From the NCBI GenBank assembly GCA_019915015.1, contig JAHBBC010000011.1:1178001-1242000 (forward strand): a stretch of DNA of 64,000 bases, in the 5' to 3' direction. This DNA comes from Auriscalpium vulgare (Eukaryota; Basidiomycota; Agaricomycetes; Russulales; Auriscalpiaceae). Position numbers and translations under genes: made by a program. The notes under the pieces were generated by a model, which ran no database searches, had not been told where the DNA came from, and saw only the letters and a program-made list of their open reading frames with translations. Numbering within the stretch: position 1 is the first letter of the stretch; the number at the start of each line of letters is the position of its first letter. Below, piece after piece: positions 9,889 through 21,778 of this stretch.

Positions 9889-11289
9889 CTATGAGTTGAG
9901 CGTCATGACAGCCGCCGCAGCCGCAGCCGCAGCAACGAGCAACGAGGGAAGTGTGGTCGGCGCGGCACCGCTGCTGCCCGGCACAGGCAGGAAGTGCTTG
10001 GCGTCCGCCTTCTGCTGCGCTGTCGATTCCTGAGAAGTGGCGAAATATCAGGTTGTCGCTCTAGAGCGAGGAAGGGGAAGAACAGCAGACCTTGAAGGCG
10101 ACGAGCCCGACGATGATGCCGGCGGCGAAGAAGGCGCAGGCGATGACGAGCCAGATCACGCCCCAGACTGCGAGTTCAATCGCATCAGTCGCTGGAGGGG
10201 ATGAGAGTGCACTCACCTTGGGAGGGGCAGCAGCCACAGATGTCGGCGAAAGCAGACGCGTCCGAGGTATTGACTTTGCGCGCGATGGTATCATCTACAG
10301 TGGATCACAGGATATTAAGCACATGCTGGCAGCCTCCAAAGTGAACACACACACCTATCACGTCCCACACAACATAGAGGCACGACATGACGCCTATGAA
10401 CAGCACGAGCCACCGCAGTGCCTCCCCGCCCGCCACGAACCAGAACAGCACGATCAATCCCGACATTCCTATGATCAGCACCCACGTCCTGCAAGTCGCC
10501 ATCAGAATCACGATCCCTTCGCCCGCGAAGAGATCACGCACAGCAGGTTCCGTCGGGCCCACCATAGCGTGAACAGGAAGAAGCCCGCGAGAACAAGGCT
10601 CGCGATCTTGCTAGCGTTCGTGTCGAAGCCACATGTGATGAGGACGGCGCCGATGAAGGACGAGCCGAGGTAGCCTGCGGGGAGGGTGATCCAGGGGACG
10701 CCGCCGGACATGCGTGTTGCGCCACCCTCGTCCGCTAGGAGAGGCTGTGAGTGACCAGTAGGCGTATGTGGACGCAGGGGACGTACGGTCTAGCTCTATT
10801 GAGTGGATGTGCGCGCATGTGAGCACGCCGGCGAAGGCATGGCTCATCTGGGGCAATTGCGGGTCAGGTCAGCATGCGGTGTTGCTGTGCAGGCAGACGC
10901 CGGCTGCGGAAGACGCACCTCATGGAAGCCGACTGTGAGCAACCTGAGAAGAGTCGTCAGAGATCCACGTCCTTCAAGGTCATATCACATACGCACTTGA
11001 ATGGATAGACTGTGCGGGGTAGGCGCGTTCGTCAGTGCCTGTTCTCGGAAGCATGGTGGAAGCCTGGTCTTACTGATTAGATTCAAGAACGGCACATGCC
11101 TACCATACGCGTCGATGAGGACCCAATCGAAGTAGCATCGCGGGCCACGCACCATAGAATTGCGATAACAAGGATGTAGATGCCCGCGACGATGAGCGTC
11201 GTGCGCTGTGTGGGGTTGGGCGTTACCCGCGACGCGAAGTCGCGGGAGTAAATCGGAACGTGTTCATATTGCAGGGGCGTGACTATCAT
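9889..11289 (-). CDS. Peptidase M50B-like integral membrane protein
   Basis: Spliced protein with the fungal M50B-like order: NPTQRTTLIVAGIYILVIAI (first membrane helix), VPFLNLI-YPFKLLTVGFHE-MSHAFAGVLTC, then GGVPWITLPAGYLGSSFIGA, FDTNASKIASLVLAGFF, WVLIIGMSGLIVLFWF, RWLVLFIGVMSCLYVVWD, and VWGVIWLVIACAFFAAGIIVGLVAF near the C-terminus. HEMSH is the HExxH zinc motif expected of the family. The start at 11289 follows the conserved TP(N/T)PTQ region by about 20 residues. Two exons are tiny (13 and 25 nt), and an intron falls inside the HExxH codons. The C-terminus ends in an alanine run (VAAAAAAAAVMTLNS). The family is widespread in Dikarya, probably a membrane metallopeptidase; substrate unknown. 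Confidence 0.85.
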
Positions 11290-11717
11290 GTCGTTTCGTG
11301 TCTCCTGAGTCCTGTGAGTATTTGGGTGGTGGAGAGGTGGTGGTATGAAGGAAGGAGGTATGTGGGTATTCGAACATCCGCCAGAGGCGGTAGCGGCGGC
11401 AGCAGTGCGCGCCAAGTGCTTGGCACTGCCATACTGCGGCGGCCGCTGGAGCGCCGGCTTCAACTTTCGTTCCATTCTCTTTTCTATGTGGTGCACTCAC
11501 TATTTGCCTCTCGAGCTGCGTTTCTGTCCGGTATCAAACATCCTTGCAACGGCGGTTACGGTACGATAGCTTACACTGGATAATCATCTTTTATTCATTG
11601 TATATATGTATGGGTATAGTATGTGCGTGTGCCGGGCGTGTACTATATGCGGTGGATATATCAAGGTAACTTCATTGTAAGGTAAATTGTCGTCGCGCGC
11701 CGGCGTCGAAGAAACGA

Positions 11718-13110
11718 TCAGAATGCTTTGAATTTACCAAACATATTGCGAAGGCGAGAAAGCCGTAAAGACTTCGAGTGCTTCCCGCTCGCTTTGCCCT
11801 CGCCGAATAGTGGCCTAACCTCTGCCTGGTTCCGTTGAGGCGAGATTGAGATCGGCGAGATTGCGATATCAGTGATGTCGGCCTCTGGGATGATGACGGC
11901 GGGAGCATTGTCAGCGAGCGGGTGTGCCTCCGGTGTCACAGGACCATCGCTGTCACTAGCCGAAGTGCTTCCTGAGGAACCGATTATGAATGGAGAAGTG
12001 CGGTCGAGATGAGGAGACGACGAGGGATGGGTGACGTCGCAGTCGGAGACAGGTATGACAGGTGGTGCGGTCTTATGCCCAGAGCTGACGCCGTCCGCCA
12101 AATCCTGCTCAGTAATGATTTCTACGGGTCCGCCGGTGGGTTGCCGAGCTGTGATCTTGCGTTTGGCCGAAGCGTTCGCAATCCAATCGTCCGCGTCGGC
12201 GCAGTAGAACGTGGACATGCCGAGCACTTCAGCGCGAAGGTCCGCCAGCGAACCACGCCGAAAAGGGTTCAGTTCGAACATGCGAGAAAGCATGCTATTC
12301 ACTTCGAGCGAGATGGGCATCATCGTATGCAAGTACATGGGATCGCGAAGGAAGGCGTTGAAGAACTTGTCTTCGGTGGTGGCAGCTATCCAGGGCCCGT
12401 GGCCGCTGAGTAGGTTGACAAAGATGACACCCAGCGCCCAGATGTCGTTCGATACTTTTGATGTTGGCGCTGTAAACGTGATTTCATAGCCCATGCATTC
12501 TGAAACGCGGTCGGCTCAGATTCGCTGTACGCAGAGATTAAAAAAGGGGCTTACCTGGGCTCATATACTTTAAAGTTCCGACACCAGCTTCTGACGAGAC
12601 TTCGGTGTTCGTCGACAAGCCGAAGTCCGCGAGGTAGAGCTGAAGCCCGTCGGCGGAACAAAGCACGTTGTCCGGCTTCAGGTCGCGGTGATAGACTCCC
12701 TTGCTGTGGCAGTGCTGGACGGCGTCGATAAGCTGAATGAAGGCCGCCTTTAGGATGACATCGTTGCCGGCGTAGAAGCGACGTCGGATAGCCGTCGTGA
12801 GGCTGCCGCCAGGGCAGAACTCAAACACGAGGAAATAGAATTTGTCGACTTTGATCACCTGGTGGAGGCCGACGACGTTGGGATGGTCGTGCACAGCGCT
12901 CTGAAGCTGCCATTCTGCTTCGCATGCCAGATCCCGACCTTCAGTGATGATGCACTTGAGCGCGTAGTATGTCTCGACCGGCGAGGTCATGTCGAGCGCG
13001 CGATAGACGATGCCGAAGCTACCAGAGCCAAGGACATCGAGGATGCGGTACCTGTGTATGATGGTGCTGCCAAGGAAGTCGGGGACATGAACGCCATTTT
13101 TCAGAACCAT
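11718..13110 (-). CDS. Ran1/Pat1-like serine/threonine protein kinase
   Basis: Exon 1 12555-13110 and exon 2 11718-12499, with a 55-nt intron inside the activation segment; 445 aa. Kinase motifs: glycine loop GSGSFGIVY (about residue 27), VAIK-type lysine in YALKCI, catalytic loop YHRDLKPDNVL, DFGLS, and after the splice ECMGYEITFTAPTSKVSNDIWALG (P+1 loop; the APE motif is altered to ECMG..). The C-terminal 170 residues are low complexity and serine-rich with a basic end. The order and loop resemble fungal Ran1/Pat1-type kinases, which restrain meiosis and mating and respond to nutrients. The exact role here is inferred from family only. Confidence 0.85.
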
Positions 13111-14058
13111 GATGCTGAGGAATGTGTTTAAGTTGGGTGGGTGTGAGTGAGTATGCGGGTGGGTGGTGATGGCAGGAGGGAAAGACGGATAACCCCACTT
13201 GAGGGGCTACCGTGAGGTTCTTATAGGGCACTCACCATGTCTCGCGGAAGAGGATGCGGATGCCTGCCAGTGTCTCGCATGCATGAGGGGCCCGAGGAGA
13301 GGTGGTGTCCGCGTCTTCCAAAGTGATAACGCTACCAAGATCCAATGCACAAGAATGTGATGCTCGAGTAGAGAGACTCCATATCCAGATTCTAAATTAG
13401 CAGGTGAGAGGAGAGTAGCAGCATTTGAAGTACTTCAAGTACTAGTGCAAACTACGGTTTCATAACAGGAAGTCGTGGGAACTAAACACGTGACCCTCAG
13501 GCGGTCCGTCGGGCCGCGGTGGCCGGTCCCCATCCGCATGCCAGTCAGCGGCCTTTTGACACAGGCTGCGACATAGAAATCGCCATCCATCACCGCCCAG
13601 CCAAGGACGAGACACGCGGCGCTCGTCGCAGCGAGAGAGTTTGGCAGTGGTAGCAGAGTGGTAGGATGAAGTTCTCGTACACCGTCAGCTAAGAGCTTGC
13701 CCTCCGGACCCGCGCAGACGGTGGAAACGCGCGCATGGAGGTGGGGTTCGTCCGTTGTTTGTGGCGGGCTAAGCATGCGCATTGGTGCCCGAAAATGCCG
13801 ACGCGCTCGGCCGGAGGGCAATATTTGGTCCCTGTCCAAGGCGAAGACACGCACGCTTGCTCTGGGAATCTACCATTCGATTCCAAATGGCCGTAAAATA
13901 TTAATTTAATAGATAGGGTGCAGTCGAAGTAACAGAATTAGTATGTCATGATCTCTCTGAGGAGAAGAATGTGCTGACCTGGTAGACCAATAGTACGTCG
14001 CACTGAACGGTCACATGTCACAGGTTTGAAGCCAACTGCTCCTGTTGACTATCCCGCC
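13111..14058. other. Mostly non-coding interval
   Basis: Apart from the weak minus-strand ORF at 13435-13854, nothing recognisable. Confidence 0.4.
13435..13854 (-). CDS. Weak ORF, hypothetical
   Basis: A 139-codon single ORF without a recognised domain. Composition is coding-like (PLPNSLAATSAACLVLGWAV, GTGHRGPTDRLRVTCLV), but no introns or homology support it. It may be chance in GC-rich DNA. Confidence 0.2.
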   Translation of the reverse strand: MRVFALDRDQILPSGRARRHFRAPMRMLSPPQTTDEPHLHARVSTVCAGPEGKLLADGVRELHPTTLLPLPNSLAATSAACLVLGWAVMDGDFYVAACVKRPLTGMRMGTGHRGPTDRLRVTCLVPTTSCYETVVCTST

Positions 14059-15239
14059 TTATATCCAATCCAGATTCTTTTCTCTCTAGCATCAACATGA
14101 GCCTCGCACCATCACATGAGCATGCAAAGCACTAAACAACTCACCGGCAACGAATAGCCATCAGGATACACAACGAAGTCCACATCACGCATACGGCATG
14201 CTCCTTGCAGCACATCCAAAACCGCCTCGGAAGACGTCCGCGTAGCGGTCACAAGCTGGAGATCCGGCAGCGCGGACATTGCCGCAGCGACGTTCGTTGC
14301 GTGTGCGTTGCTCCTTGCAGCGTGCATGCCGGATAGCGGGTGGTAGCCGAGATGGTGAACCGTGTTGGGCGGGCTGAACCCTTCCTCCGCCGCAAGAATG
14401 ATGAGTTCCTCGAGGCCAGTGAAGCGCTCGAGAATGTGGGCAGGTGGGGGGACAATAGTGGTCAAAGATGTGATGCGGGCGGCAAGCACTGGACTGATTT
14501 CGCCCCATCGCTGAGTGAGAAGGACGAGCTCGCGCAGGGAGCTGTCTTCGCATTCGAGGGCATTGAAGTTTGGCACAGTCCTGTGATCGGAAGGCCGCAA
14601 TTCGAGCCCAACCAGTTGCATATCCGCCCAGTGTGGCTGAGGTACAATTTTGAGAATATCCAGCCCGTGAATGGTGACCCAGCGGACATCCGACCACATT
14701 TCGAGCAGCGTGCGCACACCCGCCGTACTGATCCCAGTCACGAACTCCAGCGCACGCGGCCGAACCGCAACTGTGCCGAGGCGGTCCCGCACCTCCCGGG
14801 AGTCCCACCCAGAGCGCCTGCCAACGAACTTCAGCTTCTCCACCCGCGGGCACAAATTTAGTACCGCCGCCCACGCTTTCCCGTCCTCGTAGGGAAGGTG
14901 CTCGGCGCTGCTTAAGGGACCCTCGAGTAGGGCGTGGAAATTGGCGTTGACGTCGATTGCGAGTGCACGCACGTGGACTCCGAGCCGTGGATCGTCCCGT
15001 AAAGCGCGCACAAAGAGGCTGAGCGATCGTGGGTTCAGGCGCTCGCCGCGCGTGGTGAGAGCTGGGGCTCGGCGGAAGATTAGACTCTGGGCGACCTGGG
15101 TCCAGGACTTGCAGACGAGTGCGCACGCAGCCAGTGTCGCGTAGGCGATGTCATGCGCTTGGGACATGCGGTAGATGAGCCTGATGATTTCGTGCTGGAG
15201 CTCGAGGGGGAGGGTCAATGGCATTTTGGTAGACTTCAA
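14059..15239 (-). CDS. F-box-like protein, paralogue 2
   Basis: Main exon 14145-15239 (365 codons) and terminal exon 14059-14085 (REKNLDWI and stop) across a GTGAGT...CTAG intron. The N-terminal F-box-like segment is LPLELQHEIIRLIYRMSQAH and LAACALVCKSWTQVAQSLIF, followed by the shared blocks LGVHVRALAIDVNANF, VEKLKFVGR, HILERFTGLEELIIL, VHHLGYH and LQLVTATRTS. Same family as the genes at 6663, 17178 and 18904, all on the minus strand. It probably acts as a substrate adaptor of an SCF ubiquitin ligase; target unknown. Confidence 0.8.
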
Positions 15240-15577
15240 TCACCGCTGCGATTTTGTCAACTTCAAGGCGTCTGAAGACGGGCACAAGCCCGCTTACCCG
15301 CTCGCAAGATGGCTGCTGATGCGAACGCAGTCACTGGTGAAGTTGAACGTGAAGAAGAAGATACGGCAGATGCCGAGACGCGTTCGCGCGTCGTCAAGAC
15401 AGAGTCGCGATCTCCGAGTCGGACGCGCGTGTCCGCCAGAGTTGGCAGGCCACAGTCACCACCACCCTGCGTTGCAACATTGTGCTGCACTCTATTGTCT
15501 GTTGCGCTTATATTTTCTGCTGCCAGATGTAGCTCGCATGACACCCCTCATCTTCCGCTTTACTCTGACTTCCAACC

Positions 15578-16847
15578 ATGGTCGCTGATGATTTCCTCGA
15601 TGACCTTACCGCTGCTGTGAATGCCCCCAGCTCACCCGCACCATCGATCCCTTTACCTCACCAGAAATTGACTGTCCTTGGGAAGCGGCGACGCAATTTA
15701 TCATCTGCCAACACAGACGAACACGACTCGAACCGCAGCCTTGTGGCATTTGCTCGCAGCCGCGGAGCCAGCAAGAATTTGAGCGCGGAGCAGCTAGCGA
15801 GCTTGGACATTTTTGCTGCGGTGCGTTGCCTCATCATGCACACTTATCCCGCAATAACGAGATGTGTCACAGGACACCCTCGAAGTCAAGCTAATCAAGA
15901 TCTACACACAACTCATGGTTATTGAGAACATGCTCGAGAACATCGTTCAGACGGCGCCTCCATTCACCGTCTCTGAGGATCTCTCAGTGCGTCGACGCGA
16001 TCATGGATTCTGCACACCAGGACTGAGTCTTCTTTGCATCAGAACAATATCTCTGCGTACTCAATGGCTGTCTTGTTGTCGAGCAAGATCCCCAGCTACA
16101 AGGGAAATGTCCCCCGAGATATTGTCTTGGTGTGTTTCTTCTTTTGCCTTCCTCTTCCCTTTTCACCAGGGACGGCAGAGTGTCCTCAAGAAATTACGGA
16201 TTGGCCTTCCTGACAACATAGAGTACATTCCCGCGGACTGGGCAAAGGTCGTGAGCGCTGTTAGCTTCTCCCTCACGCAGATGCGGGCGACAATCAAGAA
16301 GGCTGTAAGTATTTTTGAAATGTTTCAGCCCAGCGTCATATGTATACTCACTCACTTTGTGTGTATCATTAAGCTTATTGCGAGCTTGGCTGACGATCCG
16401 AAGGATGCCGTCCATTTGTTCCAGCTTACGCGGCAGCTCGCCGCAAAGGCCAACTGCCGAGTCACCGTGCCGCTCTGTGCCCGAGTGGCTCTCATGGTAT
16501 GCACTTATAAGTTAGCCTCTCACACCTTACTGTCTATCTCACGGCCCCGCAGCGCCATGTTCTCGCAGTGGTCATGAAAGGCGACACTCAGGACAAGCAG
16601 TACTGGGACAATATCGACTCATACCTCAAGCAGCTTCACGCTGCCGCTGAGGGGAACCCGGCTATGCTCGCTAGGTATGGTGTACACCATCTTTTCTCGT
16701 CCTTACTGACCACATCACAGGTTATTTGAGACACTGTTAAATGAAGATTGCGAGAAGTACGGCAAGAGCCCCAGTTTTGAAGTGCAAGGTGACGTTGTGG
16801 ACGAGCGGCAACAGCTGGTTGACGATGTGATCGAGGGCGTCATCTAG
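15578..16847 (+). CDS. Hypothetical helical protein, about 330 aa
   Basis: Seven or so exons give a continuous product: MVADDFLDDLTAAVNAPSS, LGKRRRNLSSANTDEHDS, LDIFAADTLEVKLIKIYTQL, then AYSMAVLLSSKIPSYKGN, RQSVLKKLRIGLPDNIEYIP, DWAKVVSAVSFSLTQMRATI, DAVHLFQLTRQLAAK, RHVLAVVMKGDTQDKQYWDN and the acidic end QGDVVDERQQLVDDVIEGVI. No membrane segment or known domain. It is largely alpha-helical with a basic KRRR patch near residue 35 (possible nuclear signal). It sits alone on the plus strand between F-box paralogues 2 and 3. Function not recognised. Confidence 0.65.
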
Positions 16848-17177
16848 CATTAAAGGTTGAGATCTGTACCATCATTGAGATTTGTGCCCATGTATACATT
16901 AATGACTTCAGTCTCGCCATGCCCATACGCGCGGCTGCTCTGATACTTTGCGAACACAAACCACGGCTAAGATCAATAGTACTGGTAGCTACAACCCAGT
17001 CAAATATGTGTCACGGAAGTGGTTGGGGGCTATCAGCGGCACATGTTGGGCAGGGAAATCCAACCTTATGACTGGCTGCTGTCGCTTCGTAAGATCGGAT
17101 GGCAACATGCTTCCGGGAGCATGGCTATCGACACCATCCTGACATTCCCACATGAAAGCCATGCCTCGAAGGCAGTG
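16848..17177. other. Intergenic
   Basis: 3'-to-3' spacer between convergent genes; nothing recognisable. Confidence 0.5.
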
Positions 17178-18445
17178 TCATATCCAATCCACATTTTTCT
17201 CTCTCTGTCGAAAAAATAAGATTAGCCCGCGCGACATCAGCTCGCTGATCCACTCACAGGGAACGAGTCCGGATCCTTGTAAACTACGAAGTCTACGTCA
17301 CGTACGCGACATGCCTCCTGCAGTACACCCAAAGCAGCCTGGGGCAAGTGCCGCGTCGCCGTCACCGAGTGCAGATCGGACAAAGCGGACATTGCCGCGG
17401 CGACATGTATTGCGTGCGCCTTGTAGACAGCTGTTTTTATGCCGAGCCGGCCATGGTACCCCAAATGGCGTATAGTGGTGGGTGGAATGAAGGAATCTTC
17501 TGCTGTGAGAAGTATTAACTCCTCAAGGCTGCTGAAGCGCTCGAGGATGTGTGCAGGCGGGACGCCGTTGGCGGTTAAGGATGTGATGCGCGCCGCCAGG
17601 GCGGGGGCGATCTCGCCGCCAGACCAGGTCCACCACGTCCGAGAGACGAGGACCAGTTCGCGTAGGGAGCCATCAGCGCCATTGAGGACGTCAAGCTCCA
17701 CAAATCTGTCGTCGGATTGACGCAGCTCAAACCCAACGAGCCGCCGCATACGTGTCTGAGAGATCGGCGATGGGCCCAATAGGATGTGCTGGTCGTGGAC
17801 GGTCACCCAACGGACGCTCGGCCAAACCCTCTGCAGTGCGCGGACGCTGTCCCCGCCAAACCCGTCCATAAACTCCAGTACACGCGGCCGCACCGCGAGC
17901 TTGCGCAAGCGGCTGCGCATTTCCTTTGAGCCCCACTGTTCCACCCCGACCGTCCCGGGCTGCCACCGGTGGCCGACGAACGTGAGCTTCTCCGCGCGGG
18001 GGCAGAGCTTCAGCACCATCGCCCACGCCTCCGTGTTCTTGCGTGGGAGGTGCTCGATGTTGCGCCGGCGATCCGTGGCCATGGTGCTAAAGTTCGCATG
18101 GACGTCGATCGTGAGCGCGCGCACGTACCCGCCCAGGCGTGAGTCACCCTGAAGAGCGCGTACGAGAAGGCTCAGCGATTGCAAGTTGGCGCGTCCGAGA
18201 GTGGACTCCCTGTGCGGTGATGTGCCCGATAGGGCTCGCACTAGGCGGTTCAACTTCGAGTGGGGTGCGCCGCTATCACTGAGCGGGGCTCGGCGGAAGA
18301 GCAGGCTCTGAGCGTGGGCGGTCCAGGACTTGCAGACCAACGCGCACGCAGAAAGAGTTGCATAATCGATATCATGCGCTTGGGATGCGATATAGACCAT
18401 TTTGATGATTTCGAGCTGTAGCTCGAGGGGGAGAGTGAGGCGCAT
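17178..18445 (-). CDS. F-box-like protein, paralogue 3
   Basis: Main exon 17258-18445 (396 codons) and terminal exon 17178-17204 (REKNVDWI and stop), with a GTGAGTGG...CGACAG intron. F-box-like start LPLELQLEIIKMVYIASQAH and LSACALVCKSWTAHAQSLLF. It is longer than its paralogues because of an extra segment after RRAPLSD in which an RLVRALSG-like stretch recurs about 28 residues later as LLVRALQG, apparently a small internal duplication. The remaining shared blocks (YVRALTIDVHANF, AEKLTFVGHRW, HILERFSSLEELILL, IRHLGYHGRL, LHSVTATRHL) are intact. Confidence 0.8.
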
Positions 18446-18903
18446 TCTGCCGACCTGTCCTGTGTGCTACGACGGAGGTAAGATCTGTGGTTGGCTCCAA
18501 GCTCACGGAAGTGCTCACTTGTTCCCGAATCATTGGCAGCTATGCGGCTAGGATAGCCGTAGAGCACTAGGCCACTGCCAGGCAGGGCACCTCGTGTGAT
18601 TGGCACAACAAACAACAACACCGTCGAAGCGCTCGGCCGGACGTTGGGATCCTGTGCCTCCTCTGACTCCTGCCTCAGGAAGACTCGCTGATGTACCTCT
18701 AGATGATCACAATTTTCGGCGTGGATATGTAGCGTGATTGTAGTCGTTCAACGACGGCCTGGACGGGAAACATCTCTGCCAAGTGCATCATCAATTGGAA
18801 AGGCACGCAACAAAGAGCAGAAGCAACCAGGTCCGAGTCTAGTACTTTGTACGGAGCAACCAATTATTTGGGTGAAATGAACACGAGCGAGCCTGCAGCA
18901 CCC
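18446..18903. other. Intergenic
   Basis: Upstream region of paralogue 3; no gene, repeat or clear core promoter element seen. Confidence 0.45.
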
Positions 18904-20104
18904 TCATACCCATTCTACATTCTTCTCTCTCTATCCAGTAAATGTCAGCCCCACACTATGCGCATGCTGCACGATAATCACTCACTGGGAAAGACTCCGC
19001 GTCCGGATAAACAACAAATTCCACGTCGCGCACGCGACACACCTCCCGCAGCTCATCCTGTAGCTCCTGGTCCCAGGCCAACGTAGTCGTCACGAGTTGG
19101 AGATTTTGCAGCTCGGAGACCGCTCTGCCCACGGCGTAACTTGACAGAGGACGATGAGACCATTCCTTGGCGTGGTACCCGAGATGGCGGAGCGCAGCGG
19201 GCGGGGTAAACACACTTTTCACGCCGGAGAAGATGAGCTCCTGGAGGGCAGTGAAGCACTGTAGAATGCGAGTGGACGGAAGGGTGCCGACGGTCAACGA
19301 CGTGATGCGCGGCGCGAGCGCGGGAGCTTTTATCTCCCAACTTTGTGGCCAAGCGCGGACGACAAGTGTGCGCAGAATGGTGTCTGCGACATCCAGAACG
19401 CCGCCGTCAACATGTGTGATAGTGTGCTGCTTCATCTCGATCCCGACGACCCCCATCTGCGCGACCGTGATGCCAGGCGTATCGACAGTGAGCCACCTCA
19501 CGTCTGGCCAGAGCCCGAGTAGCGCCCGCACGTCCTTCTCGCTGGGCCTGGCACGCTCAAAGTCAAGCACGCGGAGCCGCACCTGCTGCTGCTGCGCGCC
19601 AAAGCTTGCGTACTGCTCGCTCGACCACGGCCCGGCAAACGTGAGCTTCTCCACGCGCGGGCAGAGCTCGAGGACTGCGGCCCACGCCTGCGCGGCGCCG
19701 TGCCCACGGGGCTCGAGTGCGGGGCTCAGGTCGACGCTGATGTCGAGCGTGAGCGCGCGCACGTACATGCCGAGGTGCGGGCTCTTTCGCAGCACACGCA
19801 CAAAGCAGCGAGGCAAGCGTGGGGGCGGCGCTCCGACCACCAAGGTACAACGACCACGGCTGACCGCACCCGGCGGGATGCGGGGGGCGCGGCGGAACAG
19901 TAGACTCTGCGCGAGCACGGCCCAGGCTTTGCACACAAGCGCGCAAGCGCGAAGCGTCGCGTAGTCGATGACATGCGCTTGGGATTTGCGATAGAGGCTT
20001 TTGAGGTGTCGTGCTGTACCTCCAGCGGGACGATAGGGGTATTCTTCTTTTTCCTGATTAGCTTTCTGGTCAGGTCGGTCGCAAACAAGGGGATCGGTAC
20101 TCAC
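18904..20104 (-). CDS. F-box-like protein, paralogue 4 (F-box frameshifted)
   Basis: Main exon 18986-20104 and terminal exon 18904-18930 (REKNVEWV and stop) with a GTGAGTGATT...GATAG intron. From KSLYRKSQAHVIDYATL onward it follows the family (ALVCKAWAVLAQSLLFRRAP, YVRALTLDISVD, VEKLTFAGPW, LRHLGYHAKEW, LQLVTTTLAW). The first helix of the F-box is in another frame: VPLEVQHD reads in the alternative frame and then switches after about 20016, consistent with loss of one base there. As it stands, the long ORF starts with an unrelated leader (MSTDPLVCDRPDQKANQE). Either a pseudogene with a fresh lesion or a consensus error. Confidence 0.65.
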
Positions 20105-20683
20105 CTGCTCGAAGTTTTACGATTGAATGATGCGGAAGGACGGGGAGGACGCGGTCGTAATGTCGGGGCCATGAGACAAGCGAAAATCCTGACAGGAGTG
20201 ATCAAGTCGATACGCTGATGAAGAAGAGCCGTAGATAGGGGCGATCGGATACAAGCAAACAGTGGCCTATCCTATCCAGGATTTGTGTCTGTAGCCGGGA
20301 GGATAGGATAGGAGAGGGAAGAGAGCCCTTGGCTGAAAGCTGCAATGGGTTAGATGGATGTTCGACTAGTTCAACGAGGCTGCTGGTGCTCACCCTGGAC
20401 CGGCGGGACGATATGGGACTCGTCGGTGGAACTTATAGGACGGTCGTAGATCATGTCGGGACCACGATAGTGGCACACAACTAAGCCACTCCTATTTCAT
20501 CACGGTTGCTCCGGCCAACCACTGTAGGAGAACAACATGCAGCTCTATACCAATAGCAAAAACAAATATCTCTGCAATCTGTGTTGACCTGCAGAGATTT
20601 TCCCATTATAAATTCGGTGTTTACTGGACCTTCCCCTTCCTCGTGGCTAGATCGATTAAAAGTGAGAACACATCAACACACAC
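20105..20683. other. Intergenic
   Basis: Contains a short GGATAGGATAGG-type repeat near 20300 and its inverted form CCTATCCTATCC near 20270. No gene seen. Confidence 0.45.
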
Positions 20684-21778
20684 TCAGAAAACAAACTTAC
20701 GCGTCACACCATGAGCCTCTTTCCCCGCATTCGCAACAAGTTCCTTCTCCACCGCTGCCGGCTGCAAGTTATCCGGCAGCGCACCCAAGCCGAGCTGATT
20801 TCCGAACGTCTTGATCGCTTTCACACTGAAGATCGTCCCGAGTACGATGACGCACGCGGCCTGGGCGTCCTGCACGGACAGGGGCGCGACGGTGCCTCCA
20901 GGGCCGTCCGCGAACGAGAGGCGCGCGAGGCCAAGCGGTGCCCAGAAGTCGTAGAAAACCGCGTGCAGATCCGCGAAAAAGGGCTGTGCGTGGGTGAGCG
21001 TCGCGTACATGCCTGCGATGAGCGGACCCGCCCAGAGGTCGACAGCCGCCCAGCCTCCCGGGAGGAACTCGGGTGGGGTGGTGAGCGAGAGCGCGGTAGG
21101 CTTGAGCAGCCCGGTGGCGTTGGCGACGAAGAGGCCCGTGTTCGTCATGAGCTGCGGGTGCGACATGAGTGAAAGATGTTGGAAATGAGGACGGAAAGAC
21201 GAACGGTGGAGGTGAGTAGGAGAGCCCATGGCGAGTTCGCAATTTCTGGCGAGGGGTGTGAGGTGATAATGGTGGGCACGATCTGAGTGAGGAGGAAGCC
21301 GCGGGTAAACGCATCAATAAGGCCGGCCGGGAGCTCCGTGTTGAGGGACAGAGCCGGGACCGTCGAGAACGTGTCAACGAAAACGTGTGCCAGGATGTAC
21401 AGCGTCGGGATCGCGGGTGACACGAAAAACGACGGCGCCTGGCCCAGCCACGGGGCTACGCGCACAAGCACGGAAAAAATGAGCCCAATCAATGCCGTGG
21501 TTGCGGGAGTGCGCACCGATGATTGCCTCGCCGCCATACACGAGCAGCAGCGTCGACGCATACTCGCGCACGAGGCTGCGTGGCTCCGGTTTGGCGGCAC
21601 CGGGTGTTGCGAGATGCTCGGCGAGGAGACTCTCGCGCACCTGGCGCATGACAAGCGCAACACGGAGGGCGCCAAGGACGTCGAGCACGGAGACGGACAC
21701 GCCGACGAGCGCGAGGGCGGGGATCGGGCGCAGACCGTACTCGTAAAATGCGGTCACGGCGGCGAAAATGGAGGCCAT
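20684..21778 (-). CDS. Conserved multipass membrane protein, function unknown
   Basis: Three exons: 21517-21778, 21205-21455 and 20684-21151, with 61- and 53-nt introns; about 326 aa. Hydrophobic segments occur throughout: IFAAVTAFYEYGLRPIPALA, TLLLVYGGEAIIAPWLGQAP, FFVSPAIPTLYILAHVFV, the ..RGFLLTQIVPTIITS stretch, LLTSTLMTNTGLFVANATG, WAGPLIAGMYATLTHAQPFF and AQAACVIVLGTIFSVKAIK. The tail is charged. I recognise no named domain; it looks like a lineage-conserved fungal membrane protein. Reading frame and splice phases are clean. Confidence 0.7.

Noticed and set aside
15309..15620. 103-codon plus ORF upstream of the gene at 15578
   Set aside because: Overlaps the start region of the real gene in another frame and has no conserved content.
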